Origin: Musa acuminata AAA Group
Lineage: Eukaryota > Streptophyta > Magnoliopsida > Zingiberales > Musaceae
Length of the DNA stretch: 64,000 nt
Reading direction: 5' to 3'
Assembly: GCF_036884655.1 (NCBI RefSeq)
Contig: NC_088342.1
Location: 38,723,001-38,787,000 of the forward strand
The stretch's first letter is position 1; each line of letters opens with the position of its first letter. Under the pieces are notes generated by a model. That model was not told the DNA's origin. It saw only the letters and a list, made by a program, of their open reading frames with translations, and ran no database searches. The position numbers and the translations under genes are program-made. Shown here piece by piece: positions 1 to 14,129 of the stretch.

Positions 1-777
1 TTCCGTTTTACTAGAGAGTTTTAGAAACTATTTTCTTAAGCCTGATATCATAGAACCTATAATAATTCTCAAAATGACCCTTGTACTCGCCACCATTATT
101 TGCTCGAATACATTTTAACTTTCTGCTAGTTTCTCTTTTAACACTGACATAAAACTCTTTAAAAATATTGAGTACTTGATTCTTAGATTTCAAAACAAAA
201 GTCCAAACTTTTCTAGAATGATCATAAATGAAAGTAACAAAATAAAGAGTACCTTCAAGAGTTCTGGTTTGCATAGTACAAACATCAGTGTGAATCAAAT
301 CAATAACATTTGATTTTCTATATGATGGATATATATGAAAGGTAACTCTATGTGTTTTTTCAACTAAGTAATGATCACAAAATTTAAGAGATATACCTTG
401 CAACTTTGGTAAGAACTATTTTCCAATAAGAGTTTGAAGTCGCTTCTCACTGATATGACCAAGTCTCTTGTGACAAAGATCTATACTTTCACCATTCTAA
501 TTACATTAATCTCTCCTTTGTGTAGCTTAGTTTTTATGACATAGAAAAAGTTGAACTTCTTTCCTCTCGTCACAATTAGAGAACCTTTAGTGAGTTTCCA
601 TTTGTTTTCATCAAAATAGTGTGTAAATCCCTCGTCATCAAATTTGCCTATAGATATCAAGTTAAGATGAATATCTGAAATATGTCTGACATCTTTGAGT
701 ATTAATTTGCTCCTAATACTGGTCTTCAAGCAAATATCTCCAATACTCATAATCTTAAATGTACCACTATTTTTCAT
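1..777 (-). pseudogene. Ty1/copia pol remnant (protease end, GAG-pre-integrase, integrase start)
   Basis: Read on the minus strand, 481-777 resembles the stretch of copia polyprotein between protease and the GAG-pre-integrase domain. From about 490 down to 400 comes an integrase zinc-finger remnant (LCHKRLGHISEKRLQ), then a stop in the frame. The 11-403 segment carries the start of the integrase core (DLIHTDVC, then VTFIYDHSRKVWTF and the IRANNGGEYKG stretch). The second cysteine pair of the zinc finger is damaged (FCDHYL) and the core is cut by the window edge. Several in-frame stops show it is dead. The gag part of the same element continues at higher coordinates. Lineage within copia was not resolved. 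Confidence 0.85.
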
Positions 778-1690
778 TCTGACATATTACCAAAATCACC
801 AGTAGTATAAGATTTGAAGATATCATCATGAGAAGTAATATGAAATAAAACACTAGAGTCAATTATCCAGTTATTATCCTAAGTTGTAAGACTTACACAA
901 CTATCATCACAAACAATAATGATATCACCTTCAACAACGACTGTATTGGTCTTTTTCACATTTTTCTTCTTTTTTTTTTGTTCTCGATTTCAAAACATAC
1001 ACTCTTTCTTCATGTGACCTAGCCTGTTGCAGTGGAAACATTTGATATCTCTTCTAGACTTAGATCTTCCTCTATAACTATGTGGATCACTTCTTCCACG
1101 TCTTTTTTATTTTTCAGTAACAAATGCACCAAAAGAAGATTCTCTTTGTTCTTTCTTTCTGATATCTTTATTTAGTAAATTATTTTTAACCATATCTATA
1201 GTTAAAGTCTCATTTGGCATGGAGTTACAAATTATCACCATATACATTTCTCAACTTTTTGGTAAAGAACAAAGAAGTGATAATTCTTGCATCTCATCAT
1301 CTATATTCATTTTCATAACAACCGGCTTATTTGTAAGACTCTAAAATAGGCTTATATGCTCAATAATATTATCACAGACTTTATACTTCAAATTGATAGG
1401 CCTTCTGAGAAGAGAAATTCTATTTTCCACTATCTTTTTCACAAAGAGATTTTCTAACCTTTGCCAAACAACATCAACTTTGGTTTCATAAAAAATATGC
1501 TCATGTAAATTTATATCAATTCATCTTCTAATATAGGCAATAACTTCCATGGTAGAAGGTTTGTCTTTAACTTTGATGGGCTTATACAAATCTTTACAAT
1601 ATAATAAATCTTTCATCTTATGCCTCTAAGTGAAATAATTTGATGAGTTCATTTTAATCATATCATCTGACTCTTTCATTATTATAGTAG
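778..1690 (-). pseudogene. Ty1/copia gag remnant with CCHC zinc knuckle
   Basis: Minus-strand translation gives a degenerate UBN2-type copia gag: a start-like MKESDDMIKMNSSNYFTW near 1680, a middle part with RLENLFVKKIVENRISLL, and a zinc knuckle CFHCNRLGHMKKEC at about 1004-1045 that fits CX2CX4HX4C exactly. A poly-lysine stretch follows, then the protease start (NNWIIDSS in place of the usual WxxDSGAS). Several stops interrupt the frame. It lies directly upstream, in element sense, of the pol remnant at 1-777, so both are one element entering the window from the left. Confidence 0.85.
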
Positions 1691-1719
1691 AATAGTTATT
1701 TTCCCTCTTTGTGTATCAA

Positions 1720-2200
1720 AATGGGTTCCTTATCAAAATATCAACTTGTTATCAAAAGCAAATACTAACCAGAGCAACATGAACAATAGAACAATAAATC
1801 AATCATAAAATGAGATACTAAAATTTTTATGTGGAAAACTCAATGCTGGAAAAATCACGGGACCGTAGTCCATTTCAAACTTCCATTATCACCAATAATG
1901 ATAATAAATTTATAATAAATCTTCTCTAGAATAATCATATGAACATAATAACATTAAAAATATGGATCTTGACTCAACCAGAACATATAATCATCACCAC
2001 AAATGGATTTCATAAAAGAAAAATTTTAGATCTCACAAAATAAGTACAATAAAAAAATATCTTAAAGAGGATAAATTGTATATTGATATTATTAAGATTG
2101 TAGGGTTTATTATAAAAACTCTTTATATAAAATTTAAGTCAAAAACTGATAGAATTTAACCGCTTAATCATTTATCAAAAATCTAGAAACCTTACCTTTT
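1720..2200. other. AT-rich stretch, possible decayed 5' LTR of the copia remnant
   Basis: This is where the 5' LTR of the minus-strand copia element should lie. The stretch 'tatgtggaaaactcaatg' near 1831 resembles a phrase common in plant copia LTRs. No clean TG...CA borders, primer-binding site or second copy is visible, so the call is weak. Confidence 0.3.
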
Positions 2201-4190
2201 TCTCTCACTGTTTCTTTCTCGCCGCAGGCACACCCTCGCTGCCCTTACCATACACGTCTATTTTTGTTTTTTTTTTTCTATACATTAGATTTGAGTTCAG
2301 TTTCAAATCATCCGATCCAAGCTCGTATATGGTCTCGACCCAACAGAAAATTAGGGTGAATAGTACTGTACATCGATGCATTGATAACTCAATCTGAAGT
2401 GGATTCAGTTGACTTGAACAAAATCTTACATCGAGAGGATAAAATCACATTCAATTAAGTTATATAGGCCATATTTGGATGTACTTCTATTTTTTGTTAT
2501 ATTATAATTCTCAGGAAATCGAAGGCGGAAAGTGATCCACTTGGGTGTACAACCACCGTGTGATCATCGATCCACAGCAACGTAGTTGTAGATATACTAC
2601 ACATCGCTGATGGCCAACGATGAGATGTACACATCGTTTCATGAGACAGATTCTTTGGATTACGTCAACCCCGAACAGTACGCAGTGATCACATCATGCA
2701 GACTTTAGATAATGATCAGCACAGCCCCAATGTTTTGGCCCTGCGCCGCCCAATGAGAGCGCGATGGATATCCACATAAGCTTGCATTATCTGCGACATA
2801 GCTCCATCTACGCCGTATGCTACCTTACTTTGCCATTATATTGGACCAATCAGAACTTGCCATTACAATGCCAAACATTCGTTGTACACTTTCACTAAGA
2901 ATTTATTAAACAATACTCGCAGACTTTTAATGCCTACAAATGCACAATAAAGACCATTAGAGAGGTTTTATTGGACAAATCTTGGACAAGATCTTTTATA
3001 TAAAGTGAGATATGAGATATAAATATAATTTACCCTTAATCAGGTCGAATCAAATTTATTAACTCAAATTGATAATCAAATCTACCCATATTAATTTAGC
3101 ACTAAGAGGAGAGTCCTGTCATGAAAAAATTAAGCACAAGAAGTCTCACAAGAACATCTCGGTGAAGAAATCCTCTCTTGAAAATTGCTTCAACTATTGG
3201 CTTTGGACCAAGGCCTCTCTACCTTTATCTCCACATAAGCATTTGGGTTGGTCCTTTGGACCAACGTTCTCAATTACGATTTCGAAAAAACTAGTCCACT
3301 CTCCCAATAAGGAGTTTAACTTAAGTTATTATACAACTCAATGCTTTTCTTGGCCTCAACCAATAGGCACAGGCTTTGGCCAAGATAATGTAGATCATCA
3401 TCATTTTTCTCCCACAATTGGTATAGTGTACAATATCACTAGTCTGATTGCTTATTAGTTACAAAAGAAATTGAAGAGAATCTTATCTACAAGGACCTCT
3501 AAGTAACTCGTCGAACTCAAGACCGTAATCTCTCAATAAATTGAAGAGAATCTTATCCCTTCCAAGTTTAGCTTATCAAAACTTGAGACCCTCGATGGAA
3601 GTGTTGATCTCATAAGGCATATTGCCACATGTAGGGCAACAAATGACCTATAAACATCTTAGGTTTTCCTAGCTACTCTCTAAAGAAATATCTAGGAATA
3701 GTCCTCCCACCTTTGCCTCGATTGTACCCTTCAAGTAACTGATGAAAGAATTTAAACTCTACCTTATTTGGGTTCAACATCTAAAGAAAACCACACTAGC
3801 CTTATTAACCATTCGGTAAAGTGAGGATGAGTCTTTATCCAGTTATATTTTGAAATTCAACGATAGGACTCATCAAGTGGCCGATCATGATCCCTATATA
3901 CTCACTCATGCCTTTAACAATAGCTTGAACTTATCACGGTTCCTTTAGTTAATAGCCAAGAAGCCTTGAATTCCTTATATCAGAAAAAAAAAAAAAAAAA
4001 AAAAAAAACACTAAGAAGTATCACAAAGATGGATAATCTTTTTTATTTTACTTTCCATTATCCTGTAAAGCTTAATCATTCAAAAGCGGATAAATATATG
4101 TCAAAGTTGCATTACTCCAACTTAATCGATCTTTCAAAATGTTCACTCTCTCGTATCAACTGTATCTTTTAATATAGTTTATTTTTTAAG
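2201..4190. other. Intergenic, no gene recognised; 25-base A tract
   Basis: No open frame here resembles a known family. A frame at 3069-3458 (129 codons) has no recognisable domain and unconvincing composition. A pure run of 25 adenines occupies 3984-4008, as left by poly(A)-primed insertion or a simple repeat. The rest looks like decayed repeat DNA. Confidence 0.5.
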
Positions 4191-5437
4191 TGTTGAATTT
4201 TGGATTTTGATGATGAAATTAATTGATGAGTTATGATCTAATATGTATTTAAGTGACGTAGGATTAGCTTTAATAGGGGAAAAATAAATTGATTAAAGTA
4301 GTGGAATCAGAGGTTGGGCCGGAATGGAACATGTCAGAAGATTGGATGTCGGGTTAGAGGACTAATCGACCTATTGGCAGAAGGCTTCGTGCCATAAGTT
4401 CGGGCATCGGGCTAGAAGGATTGAAAATTACACCAAGAAGATCAGATGTTGCGGAGGTCAACATGCCGATTGGATAATATGCCGAAGAAAAAGATGATGT
4501 ACCGAAAGGTCGGACAAAGCGTCGAAGGGTCAGACGAAGTGCCGAAGGATCGGAGGAAGCACCAGATGAACCAATAACATGCCAGACAATATGTGATTCA
4601 TGCTTATAATCAATTATGTCTTGATTGAATTAGTTTATGTTATAATTAAGTTAGTATTGAATGTAATTAAACCAACTCAATTAGGAGCTCATTGGGCTTG
4701 ACTTGGGATTGATTTGAGCCTATTGGGAGGCTCATTCAGTGACCCAAAAGTTAGGTTAGGCAGTAGTACCACCAGACCAGGTGATAGAACCGCTAGAGGT
4801 TCAATCTCCAAGAGCTCGGTCTCGGAGGCTGTCAAGCGATGGTACTGTCCAGTGTCAATGCTACAAGCGATAGTTTCGTCCAATGCAAACGGTGGTACCG
4901 TCAGGACTTGGGAATCCCGGGATGAGACCTTTTTGGACTTTATTTTTAAAGTCATTTGGGGTCTATAAATACCCTAGTTATTTCTGCTTGGAAGTGCACA
5001 AAATTAAGTAGAAAAGGGAAAAAATATACTTGAGAAAAAATATGTTGTAATCTCTCTAAAGTTAGTGAGTCTCTTTTTCGTAGAGTTAAAATGTTTCTAA
5101 GGGATGAGTGAGGTATAAAGGTTCTCTCTTGAGTCTATGAAAAGGAGAAAGAGTTGTAAGGGTAATTGATTTTTGTCCATTAGAAAGAAGATCGGTAGTG
5201 AAAGTCGATGGTCTCGAGTAAAGAGGAATCGGGAGTTGATGTAAGTCGAGATGACCGAACCACTATAAAATCTTGTTTACATTTTATTTTATGCTTTTCA
5301 TTTACATTGCAAATTAATTTCTTACTCTCACTATACTCATTATGCTTTCATACATTTTTAAGTTAAACATCTTTCCGACACGACTTTATTGAACGAAATT
5401 TCCGAATTGACATAAGTTTTATGAAAGCACTAATTCA
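4191..5437 (+). repeat. LTR-like repeat, copy A
   Basis: Begins TGTTGAATTTTGGATTTTGATGA and runs to the phrase 'gcactaattca'. The copy at 8082-9359 shares its start, the block 'gtcagaagatt', a shared middle ('aattacaccaagaa'), 'gaaccaatgacatgcc'-like text, 'tataaatacc' (a probable TATA box, about 4966 here), and the 3' phrase. The size (1.2-1.3 kb), TG start and TATA box fit a retrotransposon LTR. The end lacks the last roughly 50 bases present in copy B, so copy A is probably 3'-truncated at the junction with the next repeat. Confidence 0.7.
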
Positions 5438-5449
5438 CTTGCAGATGTA

Positions 5450-7890
5450 CATCTAGTCATGGTAAACATTATCTTTACCTCCTATAAATACACATCAGTT
5501 GCTTTAGAGATTTCTCACCTACACTTTGTAATCAAAGACTCTACAAATGAACTCTCAAGGCATCCTAGTAATCCAGCTTAAAGGTCTATGATATCTTCCT
5601 CAACTACCTCCTTCAACACTCAGACTTAGATAGGACATCATCCTTGTCACCTCCCTTGGTGTTGATAGTGAAAGCTTTAGCCTCAGAAGGAGCCAAGTTG
5701 GCCACTCCGATAGAGGCTACCCCCCCAACAAAATCCATCATGCGATGGGGCTTCGCCACATAGTGTAGAGTCCTTCGACTTAGACTTGATATTGAAGGCA
5801 TCTAATTTGGATATTTTTTGAGAGGTCTATCACATTCTGATTGAGTTCAAGTTAGTGCCTACTCGTTAGGTTACCAACCTTATGTATCATGTCACATGTT
5901 TTGAACTCACATGGATGAGAGGTGGAACTTTGCTTCCCCCTTCATCTATTTTTTGTTTTTTGTTGAGACTTTTAACTATTAAAAATTTTCATCCTCTCAT
6001 ATGGCGCTAAATTCCTAATGCTTTCTTGTGACTTTTGTCAAGGAGTTGGTGGAGACACATATCTCTCTATTGTTAAATCTTCTATTTGTCAACTATAGTC
6101 TATACAGAGTCAACATACTTTCTCTCACCTGACCACCTAGTTGTTGGGTTAAGTGTGCTCTGACCTCTTGTAAAGGGAAGAGGAGGTTTTTCTTTTTTTT
6201 ATTCTTTTGAGATATGATTCGCTAATCAATTTAAATTGGTTTAATCAAAAGTTTTCCACTACTACTCAAGGTTACACTTGACAAAAGTATGGTAATTTAA
6301 AAGACTATCTGTGGTCCTATTTGAGTCCATCCTCATCCTATAGATGAGTGAGTAGTAGCTTGTTAATGTAGACCTAAGCCCAGCTCCTCAAGGTAAGGAA
6401 TTGGAATTGTTATTGCTTAAGAACTCACATGAATTGTTTAACACTTGATTTTTCTTATGCAAATATAGATATTTAGAGGAGTATTCTCGAGTATAATCAT
6501 CGAAGAGGTTGAGGAAGGCAAACAAAGAGCATTACCTCTTGATTCGAGCCAACTTAGGCTTAATAGGAATTGGAGGTCAGTAGGAATCACTATTGATTAA
6601 TTATTGAAGGAAGGGAGTCATCTGGACCCTATGCCAAGCAGAAGTGCCCTCTAACACTACCTATGCCTCCACCTCCTCCTAGCTTGAGGAGGCATCATGA
6701 GGAGGCATCCTTACTAATGGGCCTTTGAGGGGATCCAACTCTCGTCGTCCAAGGGAGAGGTTGGAAGAAGAGTGGGCCCAGACCCTTGACTCAGAGGCAT
6801 CACAACAATAATAGCCACAACCCACTATCACTCATCACTCTAATGCTTCAAGGGTGGGACCGTCGACTACCCAGCATAGCTCGTTACTTTCATCAATAGT
6901 AGGGATTTTGCTTATTTGACGAAGATCCTATCATTATGAATTAGCAATGGGAAGGCCAATAAGCGAAGGAAAGATTTGCTTCCTAAACTAGAACCTCCCC
7001 GGTTTCATTAACCATGGGTGGTTCAAAGTGAGGCCATCACTTGGAATTAATGTTTAATGCACCCCTCTCTGGTCAAGGGCATGTACTTTAGATCCATCGA
7101 GGATCTCTTATCTAACACTTGCATATGTACATCTAGTTATGGTAAACATCTACTATCTCTTTCTTTGTTTTGAGGGTTTTATCTTTTAAGTCTCTTAACA
7201 CATGGGGCTTTACTTTATAATAATAGAATCAACATCTCATGACTATAATTTTGGATCAAGTCCCGGACTCCTTGATAATTGTCAGTCATCTTCTTTAGAA
7301 GGTTGAAGTTCTAAAGAGGGAGTGGGACGATGTGGTCACCAAGAGGTCACAATAGAAGAAAAGGTAGATCTGATATAAGCCTAGGTCAAGTTAGAGGGGG
7401 CTACAATAGCAACATAGGAGGCCACCCAACTTCAAGCTTAGGTCAACGAGCTAGACGGTGCAATGGCTACAGTGAAAGAGAAGGTGATAATAAATTTAAG
7501 GGAGGCTGATCACTAGAGAAGTCAATAGAGGTTGCAAGGATTGATAGGGAAAAGACCTACCAAAGAGCCCTAGAAGTTGAAGTCGAAGACGAAGTTGACA
7601 CCAACTTACTTCAGACCTAGGAGTTAGCCTTGAAGATGTATGAGGAACCTACCATCATAACGATGAGCTATTTCAGTAGTTAGAGAGCATAAAGGAGAGC
7701 GGGCTGGCCAAATACAAAGCCTATCAAGAATTTAAAATGAAATTAACTAGGCTAGGACATCACTCCTTTGCCTATGGTTATGAACTGGCTATCTCCCAAG
7801 CTAAGCATGACCACATCTCTCTACCTCTTCCCATAGATTCCACCATCATCTATCTGACCAAGTAGAAGGTTGTCATGGCTAGCTCAATTG
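5450..7890 (+). pseudogene. Remnant of the Tat-element antisense gene
   Basis: The clearest part is about 7690-7860: the plus-strand translation has LAKYKAYQEFKMKLTRLG, then FAYGYELAISQAKHDH. This matches in pattern the C-terminal part of the antisense protein of the younger element (IEDYKDSSGFQLGLVRTRR, then VSYEYGYRIALARFKACH, at 31443-31889 minus). Upstream, 7290-7640 gives lysine/glutamate-rich broken frames that fit its coiled coil. The N-terminal domain could not be traced with confidence. Position and strand agree with an antisense gene downstream of a minus-strand pol. Confidence 0.6.
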
Positions 7891-8081
7891 GTATTGATGA
7901 ACGAAGCGAGATGACAACCTATGCAGAGGGAGGAGCAATTAAAGCTATTGACGAGGTAGAGATGACCTTGATGGCAGAAAGAGCCATAGAAGGGTCACCT
8001 CTAGAAGCTGGGGAGGTGCTTCTAGAAGATCTGGCCCTGTCACTAATCCTCTTCCTCCTCGGTCCGATCCCATATGAGATT

Positions 8082-9359
8082 TGTTGAATCTCAAATTTTG
8101 ATGATGAAACCAATTGATGTGTTTATGATCTGATCTGCGTTTTGAGTGACGTAGAAAGTTTCGATCAAGGAGAGACAATTAAAGTAGGAAGAATCATGTT
8201 AGGCCAAAGTGAAACATGTCAGAAGATTAGATGTCGAATCGGAGGATCGGTCGACGTATCGACAGAAGATTTCAGGCCATGGGTTCGGGCATCAGGCCAA
8301 GAAGAGCGAAAATTACACCAAGAAAATCGGAGTTGCAGATGTCAACTAGTCGATTGATCAATAGGCCACAAGAGAGGATGATGCGTCGAAGAATCGGATG
8401 AAGCATCGATGAACCAATGACATGCCGGATAACATTTGATTCAAGCTTTGTAATAATTATCTAGATTGAAGTAGGTTTTAGGCGTAATTGGGTTGAAATT
8501 GGGCCAACTCAATTAGAGGGCCAATTGAGCCCAAGTTTGAGTTGTGTTGGGCTAAGTTAAAGGCCTAAACAATAACTAAACAAATGGAATCATCGGTGGC
8601 ATAGTCTCCGAGACTATGTCAGGTGGTGGTATCGCTAGTTTGGGCGGTGGTATCGCCCAAACTCAGTCTCCGAGACTATTAGGCTATGGTACCGCCAATC
8701 TAGACGGTGGTATCACCCAAATACAGTCTCCCAAGCGGTAGTATTGCCCAATGTCAGTGCTGTAGGCAGTGGTACTGCCAATACCCCAAAAACCAGGGAT
8801 GAGGTACTTTTAAGCTCCAAGTTTGAATCCAGTTGAGGCCTATAAATACCCCTCTCATCCCTTGTTAACATATATAAGAATTAAAAGTAAAAAAAGAATA
8901 AAATACTGTTGTAATCGTGTGATAACTCTTCTCAAATTCTAAGTGTTAGTAAAGTTTAAGAGAGGAGATAGTGGGGGTGTGAAGGTTCTCTCCTGAACTT
9001 GTCAAAAGGATAATATAGTTGTAATAAGGAGGTTAGACTTTGCATATTGAAGGAAGACCACTAGTGGATGCCAGTGGCCTCGACAGAAGAGAAATCGGGA
9101 GTGGATATAGATCACGATGATCGAACCACTATAAAACTCAGTTTGCATTTCTATTTGTGTAATTTACCTTTACTGCAAACTATCTTACTTGCTTTACTTT
9201 CTCATTGTACTCTTCTATAAGCTTTCAAAGTTAAACTCACTTTGTTGATACGTTTTCATCAAACAAGATTTCCAAATCAACGTGATTTTATCCGCTGCAC
9301 TAATTCACCCCCACAACCCCCCTTCTCCTCCTCCTCTTAGTATCGTTCTTGATCCTAAT
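8082..9359 (+). repeat. LTR-like repeat, copy B
   Basis: Starts TGTTGAATCTCAAATTTTGATGA. The 3' end runs through 'gcactaattcaccccca' to about 'cttgatcctaata'. A TATA-like 'tataaatacc' lies near 8841. It is homologous over most of its length to 4191-5437. It sits between the antisense-gene remnant and the integrase of the old gypsy element, so it is a later insertion, probably a solo LTR. The middle (8590-8800) holds imperfect short repeats built on 'ggtggtatcgccc' and the near-palindrome 'agtctccgagact'. Confidence 0.7.
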
Positions 9360-9429
9360 AAGATTGTAGAGATTCTAAAAAATGATCGGGTGAATCATTC
9401 CTCTTTTATTTTTATTGTTTGTTGTTCCC

Positions 9430-9431
9430 TT

Positions 9432-9469
<38 letters not shown>

Positions 9470-9470
9470 A
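9430..9470 (+). repeat. CT-rich microsatellite
   Basis: A run of CT dinucleotides with a few interruptions just beyond LTR copy B. It produces a serine/leucine-rich open frame with no coding meaning. Confidence 0.8.
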
Positions 9471-9679
9471 GATCTATTTTAACATGTAAGGACTCCCAAG
9501 GATGGTGTAATATTTTCAAATAAGTTTTATTATAGTCTATGAGAATTATATCTTTAGATTTTGTAATCCCATATGGTTACAAATTATATTGTAATTATGC
9601 TATGGAATATAATGTCAAGGGTAATATTTCCTAAGATTTAAAATGTGCTTAAGTCCTGGGAATAACTGAACCATTGAAA

Positions 9680-10780
9680 GTTTGGAGTTGGTAAGTTTGT
9701 GGTTAGATTTCCTTCCCAAATTCGATATGATCCTTCCCAAGTCAATGATTTTGATTCTTAAAATAAGTCATCATCTTCAGTCAATAAGGATGAACTTTAG
9801 TATTCAAAGTTTTAGCAATCACCTTTTTGTATGCTTTGCTCTTAAAGTGTGCTTGGGGATTGACTTCATCAATAAATTTACTCTGAGCCCCACCTTTAAT
9901 TCTTCCTCGATAAAGTGCTAAGTTCAAACAATCACTAATGCCATCTCGATTAGAAGTACTACTTTTGTTTTATAAGCTAAGCAAAAGTTCATCCATATAT
10001 GTAACCCTAGTAGAAACCTTTGGTATAATTCAACACCTCCATAACATACTTGAGAGTTCATCCATATATGTTCCCCTAGCTCCTAAGACTCTTTCTTTTA
10101 TGTCATCTAATTTGTCTTGGTTAGTTATTTTTACTCAATCGTAAGGTTGCATATAGGCTATTGAGCTGAACCTTAAGTAAATTGTAAAGAAATTATAGAA
10201 TTCTTTAAACTTAGTATTGTTGAATTATGTTTCATTGCTCATGACTAGTACTTGCAACACTCCAAACCAAGATATGATGTTCTTCTAAATAAATTGTTCA
10301 ATCTACCTTTCTATGATTAATGCTAATGGCTCGACCTTGGCCTATCTAATAAAGTAATCCACCCCATCCATCAGGTATTTTCTATGTCCTACAACTAGTG
10401 GGAAAGGCTTGAGAATATCTAATCTCTATCGTGCGAAGGCTAAGCCATATTGATAGGGATTAACTCTATTACATGTAGTCTTTAGACTTGGGAATTACAC
10501 TAGCACCTGTTACAGCATTGGATGTACTTCTTGGCATTAAGTTTGAGGGCTGACCAATAATAACTTTGTTATAATATTTTAAATGCCAGAGTTTATGCAC
10601 CAAAATACTCCTCGTAGGTATCATCATATATTTCGAACAATATATGGGCAACTTTGGTGAGGTGGAGACAACGCAACAACATATGTTATATGGATCATTT
10701 ATAAAGCATCCCATCCAGTATGCAATATCATACTTATTGCCTACATATTTTTCTTACCTCAGTTGGCGCGTTGGGAAGGA
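9680..10780 (-). pseudogene. Gypsy integrase remnant of the old Tat-like element
   Basis: Minus-strand reading gives a zinc-finger remnant near 10550-10690 (LAFKIL, then SYYWSALKLNAKKYIQ, then CCNRC). The core follows at about 10150-10360 (VDYFIR, then AKVEPLALIIERQIEQFI, KNIISWFGV, NTKFKEFYNFF, LRFSSIAYMQP). These match in order the intact-looking integrase text of the younger element (VDYFTKWAEAEPLATITEQQ). Around 9680-9950 the C-terminal part is traceable but poor. Stops occur in nearly every segment. Confidence 0.8.
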
Positions 10781-10859
10781 CCCTAGTTTTTTAAAACCAT
10801 CATGGTGATTTCTTTGGATGGTAGAGGATGTTTTTTGAGGTGTGGTAAAAAAAGAGTGT

Positions 10860-11565
10860 TTGTTGCTAATAGAGAATATTTGAGTACCATCCAGTTGGCA
10901 GCCACCTCAGATCATAGATGATGCCACTCCAATCGGAGTCACGCATATATAGCCCGTCTAAAAAATGACTATATCCCAAAGTGACATTGTTCGGCTCAAA
11001 AACGATGTAAAACAGAATCTACATCACTCAAAATTGCACGAAGTGACACTCAAAAGTGGGGGGATAGCCCCCATAGTGCTGGGTCAGAATAGTTGCCCCA
11101 GAATAGACGAGCCTAAAATATCAACGGATGCTAATAACCTACAGACTATAGATCACTGAAGAGGTATAAAAACTACCCTCGAGCACATGCTAGAAGGGGG
11201 CTCTTTACACACTAACTCAGATATATAGCTTACACTGCTATCTTCTCTCTTTCATTGACTTAAGCATTGAAGGGGCTGCGCTAGGCAACCCAGACGTCGG
11301 TCGCCCAAAGACACCCGGATGACCCAACCTCTAAGGAGAGACCTTGCAGCCAAGTAGATCCCAATCCACCTACTTGGTCATCCCGAACCAGGTCAACACC
11401 GACATAATAGCTTTTGACCGGGTAGCCTATGTAGTCTCACCTCACCAAGTCTCTCATGTCAGCCAGGAAGAGGCACCTAAATGAGCCTGCACCTTTGATA
11501 GTGGACTAACTATACCGACTCACTAGTCGATGATATCGATGATTTATCAATTGTCATGTTGTCTT
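10860..11565 (+). repeat. Probable solo LTR inserted between integrase and RNase H
   Basis: This roughly 0.7 kb block has a different, more GC-rich character from its surroundings and interrupts the old pol between integrase (ending about 10780) and RNase H (starting about 11570). It holds a TATA-like 'gaggtataaaaactaccc' at 11161-11178, followed by a C-rich leader. Exact borders and a target-site duplication were not found. Confidence 0.45.
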
Positions 11566-12285
11566 TTCATGGAATTTACTTATTGTTGAACATTCAGATA
11601 TTGATTATTATCGATTTTACCTTCATAAGATATAATATCATAGTAAAGTCACAAGCCTCATATGTGCTATTGATTTGGCTAGTAGCTAGTTAAAATTCAA
11701 TGCCTTTAACTAGCTTTAGTCCTAATAAAAGAGCTGCATATTCTATCTTATTATTAGTAATATGAAAGTTAAAACAAAATGCATGCTCATATGCTTTCTC
11801 TTCCGGACTTATTAGGACAAGACTCATCTTTCCACTAGTCTATATAGTTGACCCATCTACATGCAATGTGCAACATTTTACATCTTTGGATATCTCCTTA
11901 GTAAATGTCATTTCTTCACAAAGTCGACGATAGCATGTGCCTTAATAACAATACCCGACTTATAAGTTATGTCAATTTTAATAAGTTTAATTGTCCACTT
12001 ACGGAGCCTTCTTGTGGTATCGGGCATAGAAAGGATCTAACATATTGGTTGATTTATCATGATAATGATATGAGCCTAGAAGTAGGGGTCAAAAATTTTT
12101 GACTACCAAGATCAACTTATAAGTTAGCTTTTAAAATTTGGATATTGAGTTTTTGCATCCTTAAGTGTATGACTAGTATAATACATAGGGCTTTGGATTT
12201 GTTACTTTTCTCAAATTAGAATTGAGCTTATGGCCATTGGGGTTATGAATAGGTATAAGTATAATTCCTCTCAAGGTGAGGGTGT

Positions 12286-13939
<1,654 letters not shown>

Positions 13940-14129
13940 AGTAATATAAAGTGATAAAATATTAAATAATATAATAAGTAAAAAAAGAGTGCATATCATG
14001 TCACATGTGCCATCGTGATTAGCTTGCAGGGCACCTATGACTACCAGAGGGTTGGAAAGTTGGGGAGGAGCTATCAAGTATCCCTTAAGTGTATCAAACA
14101 CTTCTTAACACTGCTCAATCCATTGGAAG

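Noticed and set aside
3069..3458. 129-codon frame near the left end
   Set aside because: No recognisable domain, no supporting splice or regulatory context, and it lies in decayed repeat DNA.
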